Source: Phycisphaerales bacterium UBA1845 | Lineage (GTDB): Bacteria > Planctomycetota > Phycisphaerae > UBA1845 | Assembly (NCBI GenBank): GCA_002338715.1 | Contig: DDIR01000041.1 | Span: 1 to 45,358, forward strand | Direction of reading: 5' to 3' | DNA: 45,358 nucleotides | Shown here: positions 24,110 through 33,140 of the stretch, in pieces | How the letters are laid out: each line of letters begins with the position of its first letter | Position numbering within the stretch: position 1 is the stretch's first letter | Translations under genes and position numbers: made by a program | Notes under the pieces: model-generated | The model's input: the letters and a program-made list of their open reading frames with translations, nothing else | Databases searched by the model: none | What the model was told of the DNA's origin: nothing

Positions 24110-27013
24110 ATGCATCGATTTGGTCGGAACATCACGACGGGGACACTCTGTCTACTTACAATTCTTGGACTCAGTACAAGCGCGTCCGCCCTGGACTCCG
24201 GCGATATCGCGCTGATTTCGTTCGCGTCCGACACGCCTGATTCGTTGGCATTCGTTGTTCTTCGCGAAGTCCCTGCGTCAACGACGATTCGATTTACCGA
24301 TTCGGGATGGCAAGCGGGCGGCGGCTTTCGGGCAAACGAAGGTGGCATTGAATACACCACGTCATCGACCCTGGCGCCCGGTACGGTCATAAGCCGCTCG
24401 GCCCCATTTGACAGTGGCGGATGGTCAGTCAGCAATGCGGGCGTTGGCGCGAACGGCCTTGCATTGTCTTCATCTGGCGATCAGATCATTGCGTTTGCCG
24501 GCGCGGCAGAAAGTCCGACGTTCATCCATGCGGTTCACTTCGACAGTACGGGTTTTGTCGATGCCACATCATCCAACACGACTGCCCTGCCGGCAGGACT
24601 CGTTGAAGGCGAAACCGCCGTCAACCTCGACGAGACGGACAACGGATACTACAACGGACCCACCAACGGAACGCCCGGCGAATTGCTGTCTGCGATCGGC
24701 GATCCGTTGAACTGGTCAATGAGCGACACTCCGATCACGCCACCCGTGTGGAATTTCAGCGTCGGTGATGCCGGGCCCCAGTTGATCGACATCATACTCG
24801 AAGACGTTTCATTCGGCATTGGTGAATTGACCACGATCACCGTGCAACTCGCAAGCACACCCGCTCCGGGCAGTCCGGTCAGTGTGGAAATTGCCAGCGG
24901 TGCGTTTGCCACACAAACCGTGATGATCGCAAACCCGGATACGCAAGGTGTCGCCAATGTCTCAATGGCGAACGAAGGGGTTTGGACGGTCCTCGCGACA
25001 GCGACATTGAATGGCACCGGACAAGTTGAATCCGACACGTTCACGGTGGGATCGCCGATGATTCCACCAGTCGCCCATGCCGGCCCCGATCACAATGTCG
25101 AGTTGACCGGTTCGGTTGTTCAGGTTGCGCTCACCGGTGCGTTTGGCGATGACGCTGACGGACTCGTCGGCGCCGACTACGAATGGACGAAGATTGCAAC
25201 GGCTGGTTTGGTGGGTTGGCTGAACCGGAGCGGACCGCTCAATTCGACAAGCGCACCAGCCAGCACCGTGGTTACGTTTGACAGCGCTGGCGTCTACGTT
25301 CTCACGCTGACAGTTGCAGATGCAGACGGTCTCATCGCCACGGATTCAACGACCGTCACGGTGACGAGTCCTGCTCCGATCGACGACTTCGACGCACCCA
25401 CAGGCTATTACTCTGCCGCAACGGGTCAGGGAGGCACACTGAAATCGCAACTGTCGCAGATTATTACTAGCGGACACGTTCAGCAGTCATACGGTGATTT
25501 CAAAACCGGTGCCGCGCGATACGACGAAGACCCGAACGTACCGGGCAATATCCTCCTCGCCTACAATCGCGCGTCGGTTCCGGCCAACTGGGACGGCGGC
25601 AGCACTTGGAATCGCGAACACGTTTGGCCGCAATCACGCCAACCGGGTGATGCCAGCGACGGTACAAAGGGAAACCTCGGTGACCCACATGCACTTCGGC
25701 CAGCCAACCCCAGCATCAACAGTTCACGCAACAACAAACCGTTCGGCACGATCAGCGCGAGCGGACTGAATGGCCACGATGGCTCTTACTATTTCCCGGG
25801 CGACGTTGAAAAAGGCGACATTGCCCGCAGCCAATTCTATTCCGCAACGCGATACATGAGCACGTTGACCTTGGTGAACGGCATTCCATCGGGCAATCAG
25901 ATGGGCGATCTCAATTCGATGGTCCGCTGGCACTACACCGATGTCCCTGATTTTTTTGAACGCCGGCGCAATCAACGCGTGTTTGAAGACCAGCACAACC
26001 GCAGCCCATTCGTCGACCATCCCGAGTTCGTCTGGTCTGTCTTTGGCGACGGCGCGAACGACAGCACGCTTTATGTCTCGCCCACTGAACCGATTGACGG
26101 CGCTTCAACCGAATTGCTGGTATTCCCGCCGATCATCGTCAATGGCCCCCTTCCGCCCGCAACGACCGTCACATTAAACAAAGCCGGTAATGATCCGACC
26201 TATTACGCCGTGACGCCAACGGGCGATGCGACGTCAAGCATCACCGGGCGATTCAATGCATTCGACTTCGGGTCACAGCAGCTGAACTTTTCAGTCGGAA
26301 TATCGGGTAACTCCATATTTGCTGGCAAACGAAACGGTTCTGTCGTCATCGACAATCTCGACATCAGCAGTGAGGGGTTCGGGCAAGGCGCTTCGGATGG
26401 GAACGACATTGTTACTGTCTCGCTGACCGTCCTGGATCATTCGGAGGCGTCTTTTGCTTCGGACATCGATGACGATACGCTCCTAATCGACTTTGGATCG
26501 GTCCCACCGGCGGCTGGCTTGCAAACGCAAACGTTCACCATCCACAACCTCGAAGCTGCAAGCGGACTGACCGCCGATCTGGATCTGGTGCAGGTTACGC
26601 CAACGGGTGATGACGATGTATTGACGACGGATGCGGTATCGTTCTCCGGTCTTGTCGCAGGCGGTAGTGCAACCTTTCACGCACAGATCGATCCGAGCCT
26701 GCACAGTGCGGGCACATACTCAGCGTCATACGGTTTTGACGTTGCGGACGAGAATCTGCCGGGCTCGACGCTTGGGAGCGGACTGACGCTCACGCTGACC
26801 GGGACCGTTTCTGCAGCGAATTTCCCGTTCGACGATGACGGCGATGCGGATGTTGATGACCTGGATGCGGCGAATTATATCGATTGCATGAGCGGCCCGG
26901 ATGGCGGCTGGATTCAGCTACTCTGCGCGAATCACGATGCCGATGCCGATGGCGATGTCGACTTGATGGATGCCGCACAACTCCAGTTGGAATTCAGCGG
27001 CACGCTGCCTTAG
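24110..27013 (+). CDS. Secreted endonuclease I-type nuclease with PKD-like and dockerin-like domains
   Basis: The protein has 967 residues with a signal peptide ending SASA-LD. Residues ~30-205 form a lamin-tail-like or beta-sandwich region (LISFASDTPDSLAFVVLREVPASTTIRFTDSGW). A further Ig-like region follows, then a PKD-type domain (~320-425, 'PVAHAGPDHNVELTGSVVQVALTGAFGDDADG'). The catalytic Endonuclease_1 domain (~430-650) has the ββα-Me signature 'WNREHVWPQS' (His504) and 'GDPHALRPANPSINSSRNNKPFG'. Two more beta domains follow. The tail is dockerin-like (DDDGDADVDDLDAANYIDCMSGPDGG...C...DADGDVDLMDAAQL). It is probably an extracellular nuclease for DNA/RNA scavenging. AGGAG lies just before ATG 24110. 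Confidence 0.94.
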   Translation: MHRFGRNITTGTLCLLTILGLSTSASALDSGDIALISFASDTPDSLAFVVLREVPASTTIRFTDSGWQAGGGFRANEGGIEYTTSSTLAPGTVISRSAPFDSGGWSVSNAGVGANGLALSSSGDQIIAFAGAAESPTFIHAVHFDSTGFVDATSSNTTALPAGLVEGETAVNLDETDNGYYNGPTNGTPGELLSAIGDPLNWSMSDTPITPPVWNFSVGDAGPQLIDIILEDVSFGIGELTTITVQLASTPAPGSPVSVEIASGAFATQTVMIANPDTQGVANVSMANEGVWTVLATATLNGTGQVESDTFTVGSPMIPPVAHAGPDHNVELTGSVVQVALTGAFGDDADGLVGADYEWTKIATAGLVGWLNRSGPLNSTSAPASTVVTFDSAGVYVLTLTVADADGLIATDSTTVTVTSPAPIDDFDAPTGYYSAATGQGGTLKSQLSQIITSGHVQQSYGDFKTGAARYDEDPNVPGNILLAYNRASVPANWDGGSTWNREHVWPQSRQPGDASDGTKGNLGDPHALRPANPSINSSRNNKPFGTISASGLNGHDGSYYFPGDVEKGDIARSQFYSATRYMSTLTLVNGIPSGNQMGDLNSMVRWHYTDVPDFFERRRNQRVFEDQHNRSPFVDHPEFVWSVFGDGANDSTLYVSPTEPIDGASTELLVFPPIIVNGPLPPATTVTLNKAGNDPTYYAVTPTGDATSSITGRFNAFDFGSQQLNFSVGISGNSIFAGKRNGSVVIDNLDISSEGFGQGASDGNDIVTVSLTVLDHSEASFASDIDDDTLLIDFGSVPPAAGLQTQTFTIHNLEAASGLTADLDLVQVTPTGDDDVLTTDAVSFSGLVAGGSATFHAQIDPSLHSAGTYSASYGFDVADENLPGSTLGSGLTLTLTGTVSAANFPFDDDGDADVDDLDAANYIDCMSGPDGGWIQLLCANHDADADGDVDLMDAAQLQLEFSGTLP

Positions 27014-27063
27014 GCGTGCTGATTTATGCTGACACTTGCAATCGGGCGCTACGGCGCCAAATG

Positions 27064-28302
27064 CTACTCGCAGGGACGCACCGTTTCCGTTGACCTTCTC
27101 CGCAGATCGGAAAGTCTCGGTTGCATGTCGTCTTCGCGCAACGCGGCGCCGATCCAGGCGCAACCTTCAATATATTCACCGTCCAATCGTGTTGCCGCAA
27201 TCTCGCGAATGTACTTGACGTCACGTTGATCTCCGACAATATTCTGTGCGGCGAAGGGAGGAACGACGGCTTGCAGCGTACCGTTGGCCGCCACCCCACC
27301 GCTTTCCCAACCCTCTTCCTTGCGATCGGTTTTCTCCCAGACAATCCGCCAATAGACCGCGAGGTCACCGTCCGAAGTGTTTTTGAACACGGCGTCGGCG
27401 ATGCAATTCTCATCAAATGCACCGCTGATACGCGGGTCACTTGGTTCCAATACAACCGCGTCCAATGCGTCACATGCGAACACCTCGAAATCCCCGTCAC
27501 CGTCGGGGTCGCGGGCGTCAACCGGATCGTTCGTATCATCTGATGGCCCGGAGTCGCCGCCATCGCCGCCATCACTGTTGTCCGTTGAGTTGCCGCTGCC
27601 GCCATCACTGTTGTCACTGCCCCCATCGTCAGTGCCACCGTCGTCAGTGCCACCATCGCCAGAGTCGTTGTTCGAATCGTCTGACGGTGGTTCGTCGTAA
27701 TAGGTCATGGATACGCCCTTGATTGTCGCGACACCGTCCACATTGCTGCTGACTTCCATGCACAGGCTGAACACGCCCTGCCGGGCAACTTCCAATATCC
27801 CCTGAAACGCGAAAGCAAACGAAATGTCGCCGTGCCTTTCCCCGTTGATTATCATGTAGTCACCCGTATCGTCGCGATGACGTTCGAGTTGCAAAACCGG
27901 GTATCCGTTGGCACACGGATCGGGATTGTCTCGGCTTGCGATGTAAAACGTAACATAAACAATCGGTTCTGCTTGTTCGTCAGCGCGGATTCGCGATATG
28001 CGTTTTGCCTCGGCTTGTGTGCGCGGCAAGAACGTGATGTCGTCCGTCGAGACCGACAACGTTGCCCCTTGCGGGTCGTCGGCTGGCGTCTCGTCGAAGA
28101 GCGTAACAACCATCGCCTGTCGCACAGGTGGATCACCACCGACCAATTCGAAAATGCCGTTGTTGCGAAAGTTGATTCGAAACGTTTGCCCAGCCAACGT
28201 AAATGTCGCGCTGTCAGGTGACACGCTGACACTGCACGAGACCGCCCCGATCAGGAGCGTGATGGCGCTCATCGTCCCAAGATAGATCGTACGCCGCTGC
28301 AT
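27064..28302 (-). CDS. Exported lipoprotein with a Gly/Asp/Ser linker, unknown function
   Basis: The protein has 412 residues. The N-terminus MQRRTIYLGTMSAITLLIGAVSC is a lipoprotein signal with lipobox GAVS-C23. Residues ~24-205 form a beta-rich domain with no family I recognise. Residues ~208-258 are a low-complexity linker of Gly, Asp, Ser, Asn and Thr (encoded at about 27536-27672). The C-terminal part (~260-412) is another beta domain containing 'AVFKNTSDGDLAVYWRIVWEKTDRKEEGW' and ending in CE. AAGGGAGGG precedes ATG 28302. It converges on the endonuclease gene with a 50-base gap. It is probably anchored in the outer membrane with two domains joined by a flexible tether. Confidence 0.82.
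   Translation of the reverse strand: MQRRTIYLGTMSAITLLIGAVSCSVSVSPDSATFTLAGQTFRINFRNNGIFELVGGDPPVRQAMVVTLFDETPADDPQGATLSVSTDDITFLPRTQAEAKRISRIRADEQAEPIVYVTFYIASRDNPDPCANGYPVLQLERHRDDTGDYMIINGERHGDISFAFAFQGILEVARQGVFSLCMEVSSNVDGVATIKGVSMTYYDEPPSDDSNNDSGDGGTDDGGTDDGGSDNSDGGSGNSTDNSDGGDGGDSGPSDDTNDPVDARDPDGDGDFEVFACDALDAVVLEPSDPRISGAFDENCIADAVFKNTSDGDLAVYWRIVWEKTDRKEEGWESGGVAANGTLQAVVPPFAAQNIVGDQRDVKYIREIAATRLDGEYIEGCAWIGAALREDDMQPRLSDLRRRSTETVRPCE
27536..27672 (-). repeat. Low-complexity Gly/Asp/Ser-coding repeat inside the lipoprotein gene
   Basis: The region is built of degenerate triplet-based repeats, including two adjacent 15-base units (27626-27640 and 27641-27655) that differ by one base. 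It encodes the Asp/Gly/Ser linker and is prone to length change by slippage in multiples of three. Confidence 0.75.
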
Positions 28303-29365
28303 GGCCGTACCCTCCCTTGAATTGAGTTGGAATGTGAATTTGCGTTGCGGTCAGAAATGACCGTATGCGAAATGCGGATTTGCGCGATCGTTGCACCGCC
28401 CGGGAGGCAAGTTCAGCAGACGCGCCAGGATGTTGATAGCGACTCATCGCTCAACACCAATAATCGCGCGTCCGGTGGGAATACAGTCGGACCCCAGCGC
28501 GATCAATGCGCCAAAACATGACGCCTTAAATATACCCTTGCGCAGCAAACGGCTCAATACTGGACCAATCCAATTCGCCAAACTTCGTGCGCGACCCAAA
28601 TGGTTGCCAAATCCAACGAAGTCAACAAAGACGTTACTGTCGGGCGTCCCTGTCGCGAACAAACTTTGCGAGTGATGTATTGAAACGTCGAGCACTCGAC
28701 GCTTTGCGTATCCTTCGACTGTGCGTGGGCCCAATGGAAAATACGACTGTGAACATTCCCGGTGATCATACCTTGTCCAATTTGCCAACTTCGTTAGCCG
28801 CCCCCGGAATGCAGTGCTGCTTGACGCCTTTAATTCGGATTATGGACCTTTTCCGACGGCGGCAGCACTTTTCGTCGCAGGCCTTCAAACCTTGCGGGCA
28901 CGGGCTATATTGCACATGGTTCGCCATACTCCCGACGGCCGGATTCGTGTCGTAAATTCGCACTGGAAGGAGTTCGTACCTGCAAGTACAATGGCAAAAC
29001 GATGGTCGGGGATCTGAACCGTGGCGGCTCTTAACTCCCGAAAGCATGTTTTATGTGGATGGTGTTTGATTTGCTCAAATAGATTCGCACACTGCAGTGC
29101 TACCGTCCAACTCGGGCCGAATGAGACGCAACAACAAACCATAGCTCAAGCCGCCTCGGTATCACGAGGAGGGTCCCTGCCTGTAAATGTCATAAACGAC
29201 ATGGCCGCCAATGGTCGGCGTCGTGCGTCTGGGCGATTAATCCTCACGGAGCCGGATGCAGAGACTTGGGCACATTTGTTGCCATGACGACAGGTATTCT
29301 TTTAAAGCAGAGACAACTGGTACTTATTCAGAGACGACTGGTACTTATTCAGAGACGACTGGGCC
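28303..29365. other. 1.06-kb gap without a convincing gene
   Basis: This is the longest apparently noncoding stretch here. The 5' part carries the promoter of the lipoprotein gene. Open frames of 60-122 codons occur on both strands (for example 28444-28788 minus and 28587-28955 plus), but they overlap each other and show no domain, signal peptide or ribosome site. The 3' end holds the 21-base tandem repeat at 29309-29362. It may include a decayed gene or a structured RNA, which I cannot confirm. Confidence 0.4.
29309..29362 (+). repeat. 21-base tandem repeat directly upstream of the kinase gene
   Basis: Units at 29309-29329 and 29330-29350 differ at one position (A/G). A 12-base partial unit follows at 29351-29362. 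Each unit has the core ACTGGTACTTATTC. The array ends 3 bases before the ATG at 29366, so it forms the whole immediate leader, and no usual purine-rich ribosome site is present apart from AGAGACGA. Confidence 0.9.
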
Positions 29366-31858
29366 ATGAGAAACGAATTTCCTGAGAACACCGATCTTGT
29401 CCGGGCATTGAATGATGCACTGGAAGGGTACAATGTCACGCGAATCATTCGAAGCGGCGGGAATGGCGCCGTGCTCGAGGGCGTGCAATTGTCGACTGGA
29501 CGCGACGTTGCGATCAAGTTGCTGCCGGCGAGCCTCCTCGGAACGCGATCGATCTTCGACGAAACCAGGGTGAAGCGCTTCCATAGAGAAATCAGACTCG
29601 TCTCCAAGCTTCAGCTCCCCAATATCATTCAGGTGATCGATTATGGCGATGTCGATGATCAACCGTATTTCGTGATGCCGTTGATCAAGGGACACCGCGT
29701 CGACGAACACTGTTTTGTCAACGACTTGTCTGTGCGAGAGCGCCTCGCACTTTTTGAGAAAGTCCTGCGGGCAGTCGTCCGTGCGCATCAAGCCGGCGTG
29801 ATCCACCGCGATTTGAAACCGTCGAACATACTTGTGGATCAATCGGGCGAGCCATACATCCTCGACTTCGGACTGGCCAAAGCCACCGAAAACATGTCGG
29901 ACTTCGGCGAGGAAGAAACGATCTCCACGCCCCACAGCGTCATGGGCACGTTCCCGTACTTAAGCCCTGAAAGGGCCATGGGAAACACTTCGAACGATGT
30001 TCGAAGCGATGTCTATGCGCTCGGCGTCGTGTTGTTTCAAATGCTGACCGGGTCGCTTCCGCTGAAACTCGCCGGCGCACAGAACGCGATGCTCCAGCAA
30101 ATCGTTCACGTGGAACCCAAGAAACTGCGCGAAGCCATTGCCGCTGATAAGAATCCTTCAGCCGTTCCCGCCAAGGAAATCGACAGCGACCTTCAGGCCA
30201 TTGTCGCGACCGCCATCGCAAAGGATTGGAATGAGCGGTACCAATCTGCCAGCGCGTTTGCGAGCGATATTGAACGGTATTTGAACGGTTGGATCGTTCA
30301 GGCGCGAAGCGAGCAGCGATTGATTCTCGCCCGACGAATACTGCGCAGGTACAAGGTGCCCATTGCGGCTGCAGTTCTCGCCATCGTCGCCATGACGTGG
30401 TCCGTCGCCAAGGTCAGACACGAGCGTGATGTTGCACGAGCGGCGACCAGCGTCGCTTACAAAGGATTGGACAACGTCGTGAACAACCTTGACGAAGAAC
30501 TCGAGCGCCTTGCTGGTGGAAAGCGGCTGCGTGAGATTTTGCTGGCCGACGCGGAAGAATCGCTTGCCGAATTGATTGAGATCGCAAAATCGGATCCGAT
30601 TTTTGAATCACTGTCGACGTCGCTTCTTGAACGTCAGGGCGACCTTGCTGCATCAAGCGGCAATCGAGAAAAAGCAGAGCGATTCTACATGCTGGCCGCG
30701 GATCAGTTGCAGGATCGTCCGCTGGATTTGGCACGCGTGCTGCGGAAAGCGGGCGTGGCTGTCCTGGATGGTCGCAAGTATTTTGAAGATGCGCTCCGCG
30801 TGGTCCGCACCGCTCCAGATAACGAATTGGAATTGGCCAATATCCTCATCGATGCGGGGCGCAACGACTTCGGCATTGGCAATCACATCGAATCGGCCGA
30901 GAAGTTTGACGAAGCATTGACCCTGTTCGAGTCAAAGATCGGTGATGAACAACTGCTGGCCAAGGCGCTGGAATGGAATGGCGCACTGCGTCTAAGGATG
31001 GGGCAGGAGGCTCGGGGGCAAGCGTCCCTGGAAAAGTCCATTATGATTCGGGAGAAGGGTCTCAGTGAAAACCCGGCGGATGTCAAATTGAGGCGACACC
31101 ATGTCATCTGTTGCTCATCACTTGGAACACATCTGTCTTCCATCGATAAGTTTGACGAAGCAATCGCCCTCTTAACCACAGCCCGAAATTCCTGCGAATT
31201 CCTGGTCACAATCGATCCATCGGAGCCCGACTTTCAAAGAGGACATGCAGTGACTATGACGCTCCTTGCCCGCGTCCTTCGCGAGGGAGAACAATATACT
31301 CAAGCTCTGGACGTAGCGACCGCCTCGATTGAGTTTGCAGAACAGTTTTCAAACGACCCACTTATGCAGGACCAGGTTGCACATGCCTTTCTGGAGCGCG
31401 GCAAGATCTTGCTTGCGCTCGGCAAACCAGAAGATGCACTTGGGGATGCCTCTGCAGCGCTTGCGATTCGCGAGTCCCTATTGGCACGCGGTCCCGAGAC
31501 GACTGATATTCTTTCAGACTACGCTGATGGGCACCAGCCCGTCGCCTATTACCTCGAGAAACTGGGCCGGAGCGACGAGGCCCTTCCCCACTTGACAATA
31601 AGCTATGAAATGCAACGAGATTTGTTTGAGAAACAACCGAATGTGCCAGAGCGCGCAGATTACCTCGTCACCGCCGAGATTAATCTTGCGAACTGGCACA
31701 TTCGGCGGAAATCTCCGGACGACGACGACCTCGCTCTTGCCAGGCTGGATGCCGCTGAAACATTCTTAATGGGCAGAACCACCTTGACTGCAAAAGGCAA
31801 GGATTGCCTGAGAGTCATCAAGAAGAATCGAGGCATCGTCGAGCGGAGAAGACACTAG
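29366..31858 (+). CDS. Membrane Ser/Thr protein kinase with TPR-like repeats
   Basis: The protein has 830 residues. The Hanks-type kinase domain (~21-300) is complete. It has the glycine loop 'RSGGNGAVLEG', VAIK (Lys51), catalytic loop HRDLKPSN (Asp149), DFGLAK (Asp167) and 'GTFPYLSPE...DVRSDVYALGVVLFQMLTG'. A membrane helix lies at ~331-350 (VPIAAAVLAIVAMTW). The outer C-terminal ~470 residues are helical TPR-like repeats (e.g. LLERQGDLAASSGNREKAERFYMLAAD, AEKFDEALTLFES). This layout is very common in planctomycetes, usually of unknown target. ATG 29366 follows a 21-base tandem repeat. Its 3' end is 4 bases from the convergent gene at 31863. Confidence 0.96.
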   Translation: MRNEFPENTDLVRALNDALEGYNVTRIIRSGGNGAVLEGVQLSTGRDVAIKLLPASLLGTRSIFDETRVKRFHREIRLVSKLQLPNIIQVIDYGDVDDQPYFVMPLIKGHRVDEHCFVNDLSVRERLALFEKVLRAVVRAHQAGVIHRDLKPSNILVDQSGEPYILDFGLAKATENMSDFGEEETISTPHSVMGTFPYLSPERAMGNTSNDVRSDVYALGVVLFQMLTGSLPLKLAGAQNAMLQQIVHVEPKKLREAIAADKNPSAVPAKEIDSDLQAIVATAIAKDWNERYQSASAFASDIERYLNGWIVQARSEQRLILARRILRRYKVPIAAAVLAIVAMTWSVAKVRHERDVARAATSVAYKGLDNVVNNLDEELERLAGGKRLREILLADAEESLAELIEIAKSDPIFESLSTSLLERQGDLAASSGNREKAERFYMLAADQLQDRPLDLARVLRKAGVAVLDGRKYFEDALRVVRTAPDNELELANILIDAGRNDFGIGNHIESAEKFDEALTLFESKIGDEQLLAKALEWNGALRLRMGQEARGQASLEKSIMIREKGLSENPADVKLRRHHVICCSSLGTHLSSIDKFDEAIALLTTARNSCEFLVTIDPSEPDFQRGHAVTMTLLARVLREGEQYTQALDVATASIEFAEQFSNDPLMQDQVAHAFLERGKILLALGKPEDALGDASAALAIRESLLARGPETTDILSDYADGHQPVAYYLEKLGRSDEALPHLTISYEMQRDLFEKQPNVPERADYLVTAEINLANWHIRRKSPDDDDLALARLDAAETFLMGRTTLTAKGKDCLRVIKKNRGIVERRRH

Positions 31859-31862
31859 GTTC

Positions 31863-32420
31863 TTAAGACAGTGGGTCAGGATCGACTCCAGTCTGCTCGG
31901 GCTCATCTTCGCCATCAACCACCGGTTCCGACGCCCCCTCTTTGGTGAACGTATAGGTCATGCCGACGACATTGCCGCTGTACATGGTCTGCTCTGTCGA
32001 CGTCAAACTTCCGGACTCAAGCTCAAAATCAAGATCGGCGCCCTGGTAGTTGGAATCTGCCGTTCCGGACACAGCCGGCAACGTGGAGAACTCCGAATCG
32101 ACAGGATTGTCCGGATCAGCGTGCGTGACATGCCACAATCCGTCGCCTGACGCAACCGTCGGCGACTCGACCGTCCACTTGTGCAGGATGAAACCGTTCT
32201 GGTATTCCGTGAAACGCATTTCCTCGATTTCCCACTTCACCACGCTACCGGTGACACTGTCGGCGACCAGATCCATCTCGACATCAAACACAACGAGGCT
32301 CTCCTCGTCCGCCGGATCTTCGCGAATCGACACCGTCATCACATGCTTGCCCGGAAGCGCAAATGCGGCTGAACTCCACATACAGCAGGTGGCTACTAAA
32401 ACTGGAATTATCTTTCTCAT
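31863..32420 (-). CDS. Small exported protein of unknown function
   Basis: The protein has 185 residues with a clear signal peptide (MRKIIPVLVATCCMWSSAAFA, cut before LPG). The mature part is predicted beta-rich and acidic, with no cysteines. It ends in a Pro/Glu/Asp-rich tail (GEDEPEQTGVDPDPLS). I recognise no family. The ATG at 32420 is preceded by AAGGGAGAA at proper spacing, which supports a real gene. It converges on the Ser/Thr kinase gene with only 4 bases between the stop codons. Confidence 0.8.
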   Translation of the reverse strand: MRKIIPVLVATCCMWSSAAFALPGKHVMTVSIREDPADEESLVVFDVEMDLVADSVTGSVVKWEIEEMRFTEYQNGFILHKWTVESPTVASGDGLWHVTHADPDNPVDSEFSTLPAVSGTADSNYQGADLDFELESGSLTSTEQTMYSGNVVGMTYTFTKEGASEPVVDGEDEPEQTGVDPDPLS

Positions 32421-33140
32421 CGAGTTCTCCCTTTAGAAAGGAATTTCCTGAAACGGTCTGGCTTGACCCCGTCGGCCAAAGAGTCCAGCCCCGCTTCGTC
32501 AGGATGAACCTCGACAAGAAAATGACGTCACACCATCGAAGTGGCGCCGCGTGACAGTCGTGATTTGGAGCGCCAAGAAACCACCCACCGCAACAAGACG
32601 GTGTGCTGTAGAATGCCAGTATGAATGAACAGGCTGCTTTTGCTCACACCCATTCATAGCGAATCAATTTCGCTACAATACAAACGCGCAAACACCGATC
32701 CGATTCGCGAATGCTGCCGCAATTCAGATCACTCCCACTGCAAATGAATACGACGTGCGCGCGGAATTTTTTTTGAGCAAACGTTGCCAATTGAAACCAA
32801 ACAGTAGACGAATGGTTGATGCCAACGTCTATGGTTTAACCGACTCCGAATTGTCGATTGGTATGTGCCGACCGCCGATGAGATACCGCGAATATGAATT
32901 GCTATTGGGTGAGAATTGAGTTATTGATAGTTTAATCAATTGCTCTGTATGACACTGAATTGCGCGAACCGGTAGACGTTCAAACGGGACGGGCACACAC
33001 AGCCCAAGTTCCATGGATGCATGACGGTGTTTACCGGCGATGAATTCCGGGCACGTTGGGGGGACATCAGGTACCGAGTGTAATCCACAATCGGCAACAC
33101 GCGAAGTCTAATCCTCCACTCAACCAAGCGGGCAAAGCAC
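32421..33140. other. Intergenic gap, AT-rich in part
   Basis: These 720 bases lie upstream of the small exported protein gene and downstream of the TPR gene (both minus strand). The part at 32650-32950 is more AT-rich than its surroundings (a run of eight T's at 32767-32774). I see no gene, terminator hairpin or repeat in it. Confidence 0.45.
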
